In this document: positions 20,301-27,053 of the stretch, piece by piece
Numbering within the stretch: the first letter of the stretch is position 1
How the letters are laid out: every line of letters begins with the position of its first letter
From: Nocardia sp. NBC_00403
GTDB taxonomy: Bacteria; Actinomycetota; Actinomycetes; Mycobacteriales; Mycobacteriaceae
Reading direction: 5' to 3'
Assembly: GCF_036046055.1 (NCBI RefSeq)
Contig: NZ_CP107939.1
Span: 1,178,001 to 1,242,000, forward strand
Length of the DNA: 64,000 nt
Made by a program: the position numbers and the translations under genes
The notes under the pieces: model-generated
The model's input: only the letters and a program-made list of their open reading frames with translations
Told to the model about the DNA's origin: nothing
Databases searched by the model: none

Positions 20301-22451
20301 TGCCTGCATGTGGCCATCGACGAGCTGATCCAGGATCTGCCGCCGGGTCGGATACCGCTGCCTTTCTCGTTCACCGGAGTGCAACTGTGGCGTTCCGGCG
20401 TCGCCGCTGTCCGTGCCAGAGTGGTCCGCGACGGCAGCGGGCAAGTGCGGATCGATGCTGTCGACGACGCCGGTTCGATCGTGCTGACCATCGCCGGGGT
20501 CGCCGCGCGGCCCATCGACGCGGAAGTTCTCGCGGCGAGCACGACGCGCCGCGCGTTGCCGCTGAACCTGCGATGGACCGAGTCGACGCTGGCTGCCGCG
20601 TCGTCTTCCGGGCTGTCGGCCACGTTGGGTTCGACGCGTATTACGGGCATCGATCATCACTACGACGATGTCTCAGAAGTGGTTGCGGCCCAAGAGCTTC
20701 CGGACTTCGTCATATGGTCGATCGTCGGTGATCCCGCCGTGGTCGCCGACGCGGAAGCCACCTCCGCTGAGCGAGCCGCGGCGATTCGGCAGTCGGTCCA
20801 CACGGCCTGGGATGCATTGCGTTCGTGGCTGTCGATCGAGCAACTGACCGAAACCCGGCTCGTGGTGGCGACCCATCGTGCGGCGGGCTTACCGGGTGAG
20901 CCGGTGGACCTGGCGGCCGCCGCGGTAATCGGTCTGATCCGCAGCGCCCAATCCGAATACCCCGGCCGGATTGTGCTGCTGGACCACGACGGCGACCTGC
21001 ACGCCGATCTGGTGCGCGGCGTGATCGAGTCGGATCAGGCTCAGGTGGCGGTCCGCGACTCCCGGATGTTCGTGCCGAGGCTGGCGAGCGGCGGAGTTGC
21101 CGACAACAACGGTTCGCTCGACAAAGGTGCCTTCGGTGCCGGCACGGTGCTGATCACCGGCGGCACCAGTGGTATCGGCGCGGTGACGGCTCGGCATCTT
21201 GCCCTCGTGCACGGCGTCGAACACCTGCTGCTGGTGTCGCGCCGGGGCGAACAAGCCGACGGCGTCGCGGAGCTGGTTGCCGAGCTGGCTCGACTAGGAG
21301 CCGAAGCGCGCGTCGTCGCCTGCGATGTCGGTGATCGGGCGAGTGTGGCGGCGGTGCTCGATTCGATCGGGACCGAGCACCCGTTGACCGCGGTGATCCA
21401 CTCCGCCGGTGTGCTCGACGACGCCACGATCGCCACGCTGACCGCGCAACAGTTCGATCGGGTGCTCACGCCCAAGGTCGACGGCGCGCTGCATCTGGAC
21501 GAGCTCACCCGAGAGCACGACTTGGCGGCGTTCATCGTGTTCTCCTCGCTCGCCGCGGTGCTCGGTTCACCCGGACAAGGCAACTACGCGGCGGCGAACT
21601 CGTTCCTCGACGGGCTCGCGCGCGCCCGTCGCACCGCCGGCCTGCCCGGGTTGTCGGTGGCCTGGGGACCGTGGAACCAGGACACGGGCATGACGGGCGC
21701 CATGGACCGGGCCGCCGTGGCACGGCTGGAGCGATTCGGCGTGCAGGTGATCAGCGACGACGACGGGACCGCGCTGCTCGACGCCGCCGTCGCCATGGAC
21801 GAGGCAATGGTCGCCGGTGTCGAGTTCGACAAGCCCACGCTGTCAGCACAGGCTCGCGCCGGACTGCTGCCCGATGTGCTCAGCGGTCTGGTGTCGGCGC
21901 CCGCCAGAGTGCGGCGCGCGACGAGCGGCGGCGCGACCGGTGGTCAACTGGCGCAACGGCTTGCCGCAGCGCCGGAGGACGAACGGGACGCGCTGGTACT
22001 GGGGTTCGTGCGGGAAACCGTCGCGGCGGTGCTCGGATACCCGTCGGCTGCGGCGATCGATCCCGAGACTCCCTTCAATGAACTGGGATTCGATTCGCTC
22101 GGCGGTGTCGAGCTGCGCAATCGCCTCGCCGAGTCGGCGGGCATGAAACTGCCGACGACGCTGGTGTTCGATTACCCGACCGCCACCGCCGTGGCGAAGT
22201 TCTTGCGCTCGCGGTTGGAAGCCGTCTCGACTACTTCCGCGCTCGACGGCCAGATCGCCTCCCTCCGAACGTTGTTGGCGACCATGACGTCGGCGGGGGA
22301 GAAGGAGCGCCTTGCCGAGCGAATCCGCGCGACGTTGGCCGAAGCACTACAGGAACCCGAATCCACCACACGCAGTGACCGCGACGCCGTCGAGGCGGCG
22401 AGTGTCGATGAACTCTTCGCGCTCATCGACCAGCAGATCACCTCTCAGTAA
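11325..22451 (+). CDS. Modular type I polyketide synthase (PKS 2), two complete modules
   Basis: This 3,708-residue protein starts at an ATG preceded by AGGAG in a 45-bp gap after PKS 1. Residues 1-30 form a charged coiled coil (ELRRYLKKTAIELYETKQQL) typical of class-1 N-terminal docking domains that pair with the PKS 1 tail. Domain order is KS-AT-DH-KR-ACP, KS-AT-DH-KR-ACP, then about 75 residues of helical docking tail ending ELFALIDQQITSQ. There is no ER and no thioesterase or reductase domain, so the chain should leave as an unsaturated ACP-thioester, either to another PKS elsewhere or to the separate hydrolase encoded 9 bp downstream. Oddities are an insertion in the first AT and substitutions in the second AT motifs, described separately. 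Confidence 0.95.
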   Translation: MADNDELRRYLKKTAIELYETKQQLRDITDRSREPIAIVGMACRYPGGVRSPEDLWRVVEGGVDAVGDYPSDRGWDLERLFDPDPDVPGTIYTRQGGFLDSVADFDPAFFGISPREAAAMDPQQRLMLEASWEALEDAGIDPASLRGSDTGVFAGVVHQNYGPRVGSAGITAETEGHVYLGVSNSVLSGRIAYTLGFKGPAISVDTACSSSLVALHLACQALRQGDAALALAGGVTVMSDPSVLIAFARQRALSSDARCKAFAAAADGTGFSEGLGMLVLERLSDAKRLGHTVLAVVRGSAVNQDGASNGLTAPNGPSQERVITQALANAGLDPADVDAVEAHGTGTMLGDPIEASALIGVYGAQRNAAPLRLGSLKSNVGHTSAAAGVGGVIKMVQAMRHGVLPKTLHVDEPTPHVDWSAGTVLLLQEQQPWPAGERIRRAGVSAFGASGTNAHLILEEAPAAAAQETSGETAEQGDAAVTATAHRDPSDVVALLVSARSEPGLAAQADRLRQWMLGASDVDVWDTAFSLATSRAHLDVRGAVVGRDRTELLAGLAALAGGAAAAPGVDVVRGSVGSGQTAFLFTGQGAQQPGMGKGLYSAFPVFAAALDEVCAAFDPLLAQAHPSPDHHTSMSSAPSLRELMFAEDGAALLDRTEFTQPALFAFEVALYRLVESFGPTPDVLLGHSIGELVAAYVAGVWSLSDACALVAARGRLMGALPPGGAMLAAAVSEDEATALVAEYHDRLSVAAVNGPSSVVLSGDADAVDEIERLLGDPSGMSARPAAAAERNHEGRENAVIQHRRKTSRLRVSHAFHSARMEPMLAEFRAVAESLTYRTPTVPIVSNVSGAVVDSELTDPSYWVSQVRGAVRFAPGVQALVAAGARRFLEIGPDAVLAAMTRQCLAEDPDIEARSVVTAAGRRGADEAAQFTTFLAAATAAGLEVDWRSVYAGRSTRRVPLPTYAFQRQRYWLAPTDGLGDVGRAGLMAIDHPMLGAAVAMAGTDEWLFTGRLSTAAQTWIADHTVFGAVLLPGTGFVELALAVGARLGVEIIDELVLEAPLRLDDRTEIDIQISVDAPDDNGQRRFVIASRPADEQSAGASGITHVHGVFAPGTAIDAVESGSYREPPSEDATPAGALYDQLASLGLDYGPAFHGVRRTWRDGDDVLADVQLPAEVGADAARFGVHPALLDAALHAAVDELSADLRPGTAPLPFAFHGVRLYRRAATAVQVRIRRTGTDSVRLELCDDAGILVATVESLQTRPVDSQVVNTGLSVGRHALYEVRWIAVESPVTADPGARRMVAVGARTESGFDEDYPDVAALVGAYGPDAEDAGQHPAIDAVVWFVDDADTESVDAAAASSDAGGVAPDAGAVPVAAGMTSAEAVHRRLHTALTMIRSWLRLPVAAESRLVVVTHNGIGLPGENPDLTAAATWGLLRSAQSEHPGRIILVDSAIDGEVTPELIAAALDADAAQLAVREGALLEPRLTRRDGATGSTVALGSGAVLITGGTGGLGATVARHVAVTHGVRDLVLVSRRGPAADGVAELVAELTELGARPKVLACDVGDRAAVATLLDSISDGPALTAVIHAAGIRDDGTIDTLTPEQIDRVLAPKVDAALHLHELTLDRDLSAFVVFSSVAAVLGSAGQGNYAAANSVLDALALRRVNAGLPAVSVAWGPWNASSGMTAELDAVALVRLSRMGFRPLAQADGLALFDLACGGGAPFVAAVDFDVAALSVQARAGMLPGLLQSLVSSPRRADNGGGDLAGRLAAASPDKHDAIVLDFVRNQVAEVLGYATGELIDAEKPFSELGFDSLGVVEFRNRLAKATGLRLPSTLAFDYPTSAAIARHVRSRIEGAATSVRRTQQRTRTDEPIAIVGMACRYPGGVESPDALWDLVSSGTDAISEFPSDRGWALERLIHPDPDHPGTSYAKEGGFLTNVADFDAGFFGIGPREAIAMDPQQRLLLEVSWEALEHAGIDPTSLRGSDTGVYTGVMYQDYEALSRKAGPEVEGYVGTGVAGSVVSGRVSYALGLEGPAMTVDTACSSSLVALHVACRALRQGESSLALVGGATVMATPLVFVEFSRQRGLAPDGRCKSFSAAADGVAWSEGAAVLVVERLSDALRLGHNVLAVVRGSAINQDGASNGLTAPNGPSQERVIAAALDNAGLRPADVDAVETHGTGTPLGDPIEAQALIAAYGQDRPELPLRIGSLKSNIGHTQAASGVGGVIKMVQALRHETLPRSLHVDELSPHVDWSAGAVQVLTDAQQWPAGDRVRRAGVSSFGISGTNAHVILEEAPRKPSDQQPRAAAPEPDGGDASAGSDLDVAAVPLLVSAKSEEGLRGQAQRLLTWLTDRPEVDQWAVARSLLDSRALLDRRGVVVGHDRAELLAGLAALASGSTRPGVVAGVAVSGETAFLFTGGGAQRVGMGAGLYEAFPVFAAALDVVCAEFDRHLGGTDPSSGHPSTSSLRQVMFTDPEGVLDRMAWMQPALFAFEVAMFRLLESFGVTPDVVAGHSLGELVAAYVAGVWSLADACALVAARGRLMGAAPSGGAMHAAAISEAEAEEMLVGYADRVSLAAVNGPESVVFSGFADAVDEIQRRLTDAGRKNSRLRISHASHSVVMEPILDEFRAVAAGLTYREPLLPIVSNVSGERAGAKVLDPEYWVTHVRSCVRFAPGIDSLVESGVRRFVEVGPDAVLTAMARECLAERPEIEVKSVVLASSRRKVDETVGFVTCLAHAHAVGMPADLRRLFAGRTADRIELPTYAFQHQRYWLQPSDDVVAGSFGHPLLTNAVPLAGKDEWLFSGRVSLRTQLWIADHAVFGSVLLPGTAFVELALAAGARLNVDAVEELLLEAPLLLAGGTEVDLQLSVEAPDDESRRAFAIYSRSEVAEADSADAEPWVLHARGVLTAADEIAPTWDERTWPPSGAEPSDDGSLYDRLAQRGFDYGPVFQGVTAMWSDGEQTFAEVSLSESVSDAAATFGIHPALLDACLHVAIDELIQDLPPGRIPLPFSFTGVQLWRSGVAAVRARVVRDGSGQVRIDAVDDAGSIVLTIAGVAARPIDAEVLAASTTRRALPLNLRWTESTLAAASSSGLSATLGSTRITGIDHHYDDVSEVVAAQELPDFVIWSIVGDPAVVADAEATSAERAAAIRQSVHTAWDALRSWLSIEQLTETRLVVATHRAAGLPGEPVDLAAAAVIGLIRSAQSEYPGRIVLLDHDGDLHADLVRGVIESDQAQVAVRDSRMFVPRLASGGVADNNGSLDKGAFGAGTVLITGGTSGIGAVTARHLALVHGVEHLLLVSRRGEQADGVAELVAELARLGAEARVVACDVGDRASVAAVLDSIGTEHPLTAVIHSAGVLDDATIATLTAQQFDRVLTPKVDGALHLDELTREHDLAAFIVFSSLAAVLGSPGQGNYAAANSFLDGLARARRTAGLPGLSVAWGPWNQDTGMTGAMDRAAVARLERFGVQVISDDDGTALLDAAVAMDEAMVAGVEFDKPTLSAQARAGLLPDVLSGLVSAPARVRRATSGGATGGQLAQRLAAAPEDERDALVLGFVRETVAAVLGYPSAAAIDPETPFNELGFDSLGGVELRNRLAESAGMKLPTTLVFDYPTATAVAKFLRSRLEAVSTTSALDGQIASLRTLLATMTSAGEKERLAERIRATLAEALQEPESTTRSDRDAVEAASVDELFALIDQQITSQ
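11425..16880 (+). other. PKS module C: KS-AT(malonyl)-DH-KR-ACP
   Basis: KS Cys is at 11946-11948. AT Ser is at 13386-13388 (GHSIG) and HAFH at 13761-13772, so malonyl-CoA is expected. The loop just before HAFH (about 13648-13745) is roughly 25 residues longer than in module B. The DH has HTVFGAVLLP and HPALLD. The KR (about 15835-16400) has TGGTGGLG and RDD, the last Asp fitting a B-type KR. The ACP Ser is at 16764-16766. With DH and KR but no ER the unit should end as a trans double bond. Confidence 0.9.
16938..22205 (+). other. PKS module D: KS-AT(atypical)-DH-KR-ACP
   Basis: KS Cys is at 17454-17456, with ETHGTGT and NIGH. The AT (about 18565-19480) reads GGGAQ where the other three ATs here read GQG, has its Ser at 18870-18872 in GHSLG, and carries HASH at 19170-19181 instead of HAFH or YASH. 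The ARGRLM arginine expected to hold the extender carboxylate is retained. The DH has HAVFGSVLLP and HPALLD. The KR has TGGTSGIG and LDD (B-type). The ACP Ser is at 22095-22097. A second C=C is predicted, with uncertain extender choice. Confidence 0.88.
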
Positions 22452-22460
22452 GGAACGGCC

Positions 22461-22985
22461 ATGACGAGCAACGATTTGGCGGCCATCGAAACGTCCGACG
22501 GCGTGCGGAGGTTGCAACTGGAGTGGGATGATCCGGCCCAGGCCGTGCTCGGCCTGCTGCAGCTGTCGCGCGATGAACTGGTGCAGCGTCTGCGGTCCGG
22601 CGACCTACCCCAGCCGCCGCTGTCGAAGCTGCTCAACATCGCGGTCGTGGACGCCGAGCCGGGGCGGATGGTCTTGAGTCTCGGGCCCGACGAGCGGCAC
22701 GTGAACTTCCTCGGCGTGGTCGGCGGCGGGGTGCTCGGCGCCGTCCTCGACGTGGCGATGTGGGGGGCGGTTCAACTGTCCATGGACGACAAGTCCATGG
22801 TCACCACCACCAGCATGAATACGAACTTCCTGCGCAGAGTCTCGCACGACCAGGCAACGCTGCGCGCGATCGCGCAGACCGTGCATGTCGGCCGGACGAC
22901 GGCCGCCGCCGAAGCACGTCTTGTCGACGACGACGACAAGATCTATGCGACAGCGACTGCCAATTTCGTTCGGTTGGGAGGCTGA
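22461..22985 (+). CDS. Hotdog-fold (PaaI-like) acyl thioesterase
   Basis: This 174-residue protein starts 9 bp after the PKS 2 stop with an AAGGA ribosome site inside the gap, so it is probably co-transcribed and perhaps translationally coupled. The central segment HVNFLGVVGGGVLGAVLDVAM matches the hotdog pattern HxNxxGxxxGGxxxxxxD, in which the Asp helps thioester hydrolysis; an N-terminal extension of about 75 residues precedes it. Family members hydrolyse acyl-CoA or acyl-ACP in the cytoplasm. Since PKS 2 lacks a TE domain, this enzyme is a candidate for chain release or for clearing stalled chains. Which of the two, and its true substrate, cannot be told from sequence. Confidence 0.75.
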   Translation: MTSNDLAAIETSDGVRRLQLEWDDPAQAVLGLLQLSRDELVQRLRSGDLPQPPLSKLLNIAVVDAEPGRMVLSLGPDERHVNFLGVVGGGVLGAVLDVAMWGAVQLSMDDKSMVTTTSMNTNFLRRVSHDQATLRAIAQTVHVGRTTAAAEARLVDDDDKIYATATANFVRLGG

Positions 22986-22990
22986 GACGT

Positions 22991-23039
22991 CAGCGGTCGG
23001 GTGCCCGGGCCAATTCGCCCCTCGGTCACCCGACCGCTG
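22991..23039. terminator. Bidirectional stem-loop between convergent genes
   Basis: Perfect 13-bp inverted repeat (CAGCGGTCGGGTG at 22991-23003 and its complement at 23027-23039), placed exactly between the thioesterase stop and the fadH stop. No U-tract, as is common for actinobacterial terminators. Confidence 0.75.
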
Positions 23040-23051
23040 CGATTGCGGAGT

Positions 23052-25082
23052 TCAGATCGTGGCCGCCAGGCGGGTACCTTGTTCGATTGCCCGCTTGGCG
23101 TCCAGTTCACCGGCCTCGTCGGCGCCGCCGATGAGATGCACCCGCACACCGAGCGTTTCGAGCTCGTCGCGCAGATCTCGAACGGACTCCTGGCCTGCGC
23201 ACACGATCACGTTGTCGACGTCGATCACGCGCCGACCTTCCCGGTTCGGGCCGAAGCTGATGTGCAGACCACGATCGTCGATCCGCTCATAGTTGACCCC
23301 GCCGATCTGCTCGACCCCCTTGCCGTCCAGGGTGGCGCGATGGATCCAGCCGGTCGTCTTGCCGAGGGTGGTGCCGAACGGGCCGGTCTTCCGTTGCAGC
23401 AGTGTCACTTTCCTGAGGGCGGGGGATGGCGTCGGCGTGGTCAACTGGCCTGGAGCCCGATCGTCCTCGGTGACGCCCCACTCCGCCTGCCACTCCTCGA
23501 GCTTCTGCGCGGCGGGGCCGTCGACTGTCAGGAATTCGCTGACATCGAAACCGATCCCGCCCGCACCGACGACGGCGACGCGATGGCCGACGGATCGCTC
23601 CTCGCGGATCAGCTCCGGGTAGGACAGCACCATCGGGTGGTCGATTCCCGGGATATCGGGAACGCGCGGACGCACGCCGGTCGCTAGGACGACCTCGTCC
23701 CAGTTGCCCTCGGCAAGCTGTTCGGCGGTCGCCTGTACGTTCAAATGCAGGGTGACGCCGCAGACTTCGAGCTTTCGGCGGAAGTACCTGATCGACTCGT
23801 TGAACTCCTCCTTGCCCGGGATGCGACGAGCCAGGTCGAACTGGCCGCCGATCTTGTCCGATGCTTCGAACAGTTCGACGTGGTGACCACGCTCGGCCAG
23901 CCCGATGGCCGCCGACAGGCCCGCCGGGCCCGCGCCGACGACTGCGACGCGTTTGGCGTGCTCGGTGGGCAGCAGCTGCAGCAGCGTTTCATGGCAGGCG
24001 CGCGGATTCACCAGACAGGAAACGGTTTGGCGAGTGAAGGTGTGGTCCAGACAGGCCTGGTTGCACGCGATACAGGTATTGATCTCGTCCACGCGGGATT
24101 CGGCGGCCTTGTTCACCCATTCCGGGTCGGCCAGCAGTGGACGGGCCAGCGAGATGAGGTCCGCGTCGCCGCGCTCCAGGATCTCCTCGGCGACCTCGGG
24201 CATATTGATCCGATTCGACGCACACACCGGGATCGACACGTGCGCCTTGAGTTTGGCGGTGTATCCGACGAACGCAGCCCGCGGCACCGAGGTGACGATG
24301 GTCGGCACGCGCGACTCGTGCCAGCCGATATCGGTGTTGATGATGTCCACGCCGGCGGATTCCAGTTCCTTCGCCAGGGCGATGATCTCCTCGAAGGTCT
24401 GTCCGTCTTCGACGAAGTCGGCCAAGGACATCCGGAACATGATGAGGAAGTCCTCGCCGAGCGCGGCGCGGGTTCGTCTGGCGATTTCGACCGGGAACCG
24501 CCGTCGATTGGCTGCCGAGCCGCCCCAATCGTCGGTGCGAATGTTGGTGCGCGGCGCGAGGAATTGGTTGATCAGGAAGCCCTCGCCACCCATCAACTCG
24601 ATGCCGTCGTATCCGGCCTTTCTGGCCAGCTCCGCGCAGCGCACATGGTCGGCGATCGTCGATTCGATGCCCGCCTCGGAGAAAGCCTTCGGCTCGAACG
24701 CGACGAGCGGCGACGCCACGGCCGAGGGCGCGACATTACCGGGAATGTTCGAATCGCGGCCACCGTGGATGATCTGCAGCGCGATCTTGGCTCCCGCCTC
24801 GTGCACCGCCGTGGTGATGACCTGGTGGCGTTCGGCGTCGGCCTCGGTGAGCATCGCGCAGGCGAACGGCCACAGCCAGCCCTCGCGAGTAGGGGAGTAC
24901 CCACCGGTGACGATCAGACCCACCCCGCCGCGGGCCCGTTCGGCGAAAAACGCGGCCAGCCGGTCGATGTGCCAATCCCGGTCCTCCAGGTTGGTGTGCA
25001 TCGAACCCATCACCACGCGATTGCGCAGCGTGACACGCCCCAGCTGGAGCGGTGACAGCAAGCGCGGAAAATCTGAACTCAT
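23052..25082 (-). CDS. fadH: 2,4-dienoyl-CoA reductase (FMN/FAD/4Fe-4S), FadH type
   Basis: The 676-residue protein matches E. coli FadH (672 aa) in length and order. It has an N-terminal FMN TIM barrel (NRVVMGSMHT), a 4Fe-4S site (CIACNQAC with further cysteines at SCLVNPRAC), an FAD-binding Rossmann motif (VVGAGPAG) and a pyridine-nucleotide fold (VVGAGGIGFD), and ends GTRLAATI. Family role: NADPH-dependent reduction of 2,4-dienoyl-CoA in beta-oxidation of unsaturated fatty acids. The active-site His segment GWHESR is present, but the loop that reads SEGYLIN in E. coli reads GEGFLIN here, replacing the proton-donor Tyr with Phe. It is convergent with the PKS operon, which is predicted to make a dienoyl thioester; any link is speculative. 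The ATG at 25082 fits the family N-terminus. Confidence 0.9.
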   Translation of the reverse strand: MSSDFPRLLSPLQLGRVTLRNRVVMGSMHTNLEDRDWHIDRLAAFFAERARGGVGLIVTGGYSPTREGWLWPFACAMLTEADAERHQVITTAVHEAGAKIALQIIHGGRDSNIPGNVAPSAVASPLVAFEPKAFSEAGIESTIADHVRCAELARKAGYDGIELMGGEGFLINQFLAPRTNIRTDDWGGSAANRRRFPVEIARRTRAALGEDFLIMFRMSLADFVEDGQTFEEIIALAKELESAGVDIINTDIGWHESRVPTIVTSVPRAAFVGYTAKLKAHVSIPVCASNRINMPEVAEEILERGDADLISLARPLLADPEWVNKAAESRVDEINTCIACNQACLDHTFTRQTVSCLVNPRACHETLLQLLPTEHAKRVAVVGAGPAGLSAAIGLAERGHHVELFEASDKIGGQFDLARRIPGKEEFNESIRYFRRKLEVCGVTLHLNVQATAEQLAEGNWDEVVLATGVRPRVPDIPGIDHPMVLSYPELIREERSVGHRVAVVGAGGIGFDVSEFLTVDGPAAQKLEEWQAEWGVTEDDRAPGQLTTPTPSPALRKVTLLQRKTGPFGTTLGKTTGWIHRATLDGKGVEQIGGVNYERIDDRGLHISFGPNREGRRVIDVDNVIVCAGQESVRDLRDELETLGVRVHLIGGADEAGELDAKRAIEQGTRLAATI

Positions 25083-25096
25083 GGAAAGAACCTAAT

Positions 25097-25124
25097 GACC
25101 GGTCGGTACTCCCGCAACGGGAGT
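25097..25124. promoter_or_regulatory. Palindromes in the fadH upstream region (candidate operator)
   Basis: Two adjacent palindromes lie 15-42 bp upstream of the fadH start: GACCGGTC (25097-25104) and ACTCCCG-CAA-CGGGAGT (25108-25124, perfect 7-bp arms). Position and symmetry suit a repressor site; no regulator gene is adjacent. A short hairpin is the alternative. Confidence 0.4.
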
Positions 25125-25261
25125 TGAACGGCTGTTCAGCTCGCCCTGGGACTATGTCGGGTCGGTTTCCTGGTCAGGGCGTGCACTCTCGTCCCAGCCG
25201 ACCACGGCGGTGTCGCTCGAGCGCCGTACTCGGCCGGCCGAACCGGGTGATTCGAAGGAGC

Positions 25262-26131
25262 TCATTCTTGGATGATCAATGCAGTGCGGTTCAGGATTAC
25301 CCATTCTTCATAGTGGTCAGCTGTCGCTTCCGGCACGAGGTAGGCGTCATAGCCTTTGGCGGCGGCGAAGCGCCCGCGATCTTTCAGGATGAAACTCTTT
25401 TCCTTCAGCTCCTCGATTCTCGCTTCTTCCTCTGGCGTTCTTTCCATTTTGTGTAAACGGTTCAATTCATCGTTTATCTGCGACAACGCCTGCTGTTGCT
25501 CATTGTGTAGACGTTCATAGTCGACGATTCTCGCATCGGGGTGTAGTACCATTTCGATCACTTGGTCGGGATCATAGTGCGCGTACTGCATTGCCCGCTG
25601 CGGATCTGTTGTCGCATAGGTTCCATGGCCGAAGCCTCCGGTGCCTGGGAAGAGTGGACCGAACTTGAACTCCTCGACATGGCGTGCGTCGCTTACGCCT
25701 CGGAGCAGTCGAGTGCGACCTGTCGATTCGAGCCCGGCAATGCCCTCCGCGTCCGTCAGTTCCGCCGGTCCATCGAATCCTTGGCGTCGATATATTTCTG
25801 CCAGCGCCATATCGCCATTCCGGCCGATCTTTTCTGAATAGAGCTGCCGGTAGTCGAGGTCTTCGATAAGATCGCGACCGGGGGTGGGAATGCCGAATAT
25901 CGGCACACTGGGCTTCGGTTGCGTGATCGAATCGTGGTTCGGCTCGAAGTCCGACGATTCGAAGCTATAGCTGATATCTGAATCGGAGGAGCCGATCGTG
26001 TGGCCCACGCCGCCGCTCATTTCGGCCAATTCGCTGGTTTCCCGTGCTGCGGCCCCACCACCTTTTGTGATCAGCGTTCGTGTGTGGTCGCGCAGCGCTG
26101 CCATCATGTCGATCAAGATTCTGCTGATCAC
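25262..26131 (-). CDS. Orphan ADP-ribosyltransferase-like protein (putative toxin domain)
   Basis: This 289-residue protein uses a GTG start with GGAGAC 8 nt upstream; the frame stays open upstream to a stop at 26267 but has no better start. Residues about 1-100 look like a helical start plus a Ser/Asp/Pro-rich linker. The C-terminal part carries ART-like signatures: LLRGVSD, then FGHGTYATTDPQRAMQYA, then GYDAYLVPEA and EEWVILNRTALIIQE. This order (RG, GxGxYatt...A..YA, GYDA, E..VILNRTAL) recalls the ART domains fused to phage minor head proteins and polymorphic toxins. By inference it would modify a protein or nucleic acid with NAD. Codon and base use are visibly poorer in G+C than all neighbours, suggesting recent transfer. 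No signal peptide, secretion domain or immunity-like gene is adjacent, so it may be a detached toxin tip. Confidence 0.6.
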   Translation of the reverse strand: MISRILIDMMAALRDHTRTLITKGGGAAARETSELAEMSGGVGHTIGSSDSDISYSFESSDFEPNHDSITQPKPSVPIFGIPTPGRDLIEDLDYRQLYSEKIGRNGDMALAEIYRRQGFDGPAELTDAEGIAGLESTGRTRLLRGVSDARHVEEFKFGPLFPGTGGFGHGTYATTDPQRAMQYAHYDPDQVIEMVLHPDARIVDYERLHNEQQQALSQINDELNRLHKMERTPEEEARIEELKEKSFILKDRGRFAAAKGYDAYLVPEATADHYEEWVILNRTALIIQE

Positions 26132-26415
26132 CCTGATGTCTCCGTATAGAGGCGCGGAGCTCCCTCTTCTCCTGCACTGCTGCCCTTGCCAAGGGTATCC
26201 CGCACTGCGCGTTGGATTTACCGCGTGCGGGAGCCTCGGACCGAAGGCCGCAATTCCCCGGCCTCGCTACGCGTGGGCTTCCGAACTCAGCACATTGAGC
26301 CAGCCGGTGAAGCCGAGCCGCCTGGCCACCGCCGAGTGGAATGTGACCGAGGCGCGGTCCAATGAGACTGGGCCTCCGCGCTTTTCGGGTATTCGCTCGT
26401 TTCGATAACTGCGCC

Positions 26416-26937
26416 TCAAGCGAGGACGAGTGCGATGAGGATGAGGATCGAGCCGCCCATCACGACCGCGTGCCGCACGTTCTGCAGGATGGGCATCACC
26501 CAGCGGGGGAAGCCGCTTTCCGCGGCCTTCAGCAGGGCGGCCGCGTCGATGCGCGTCAGCATCGGGTCGCCCTTGCGGGCGAAAGCGGCCTGAACGGACT
26601 TCGCGGCGGTCAGATTGCTGTAGATGATGAGCACGTTGCCGATGAGCACCAGCGGCTGGAAGATCCAGGACAGGGTCTGGCCCCAGTGGTTGCCGGTCAG
26701 CTGGAGGGCGGCGAGGACCATCATGATCAGGGCGACGGTCGCGGGGACGATCGTCTCGTGGCCGCCGGCGTCGAAGCTGAGGTTGTTCTCCTTCAGCACC
26801 GACGCGGGAATGCCCTGCCGCCGCAGTTCCGCCTCGGCGGCGGTTTTCGCGGCGGCGCCGTAGCGGTGGCGCACCAGCGGGATGCTCACGAAGGCGAGGG
26901 CGATCAGCAGCTGCAAGACGGCGGCGAAGACGTACAT
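26416..26937 (-). CDS. Small membrane protein of unknown function
   Basis: A 173-residue protein; the ATG at 26937 follows GAGGAG, which fixes the start (the frame runs far upstream only because it is open antisense to other DNA). Hydrophobic segments at about residues 3-22, 65-82, 92-108 and 155-173 suggest four membrane spans, with a charged stretch at 23-60 and another near 111-150. It lies 116 bp downstream of the OYE gene on the same strand and could share its transcript. I do not recognise the family. Confidence 0.8.
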   Translation of the reverse strand: MYVFAAVLQLLIALAFVSIPLVRHRYGAAAKTAAEAELRRQGIPASVLKENNLSFDAGGHETIVPATVALIMMVLAALQLTGNHWGQTLSWIFQPLVLIGNVLIIYSNLTAAKSVQAAFARKGDPMLTRIDAAALLKAAESGFPRWVMPILQNVRHAVVMGGSILILIALVLA

Positions 26938-27053
26938 GGTGTTCTCCTCATCGGATGTGCTGTCACTGTGGCGATGAACCGCAGTGGCGTTGTCGATGAG
27001 AGGGACGATGCCGACCGGCGCTGACAGCGCGCTGACACGGCTTTGGGTGCTGG

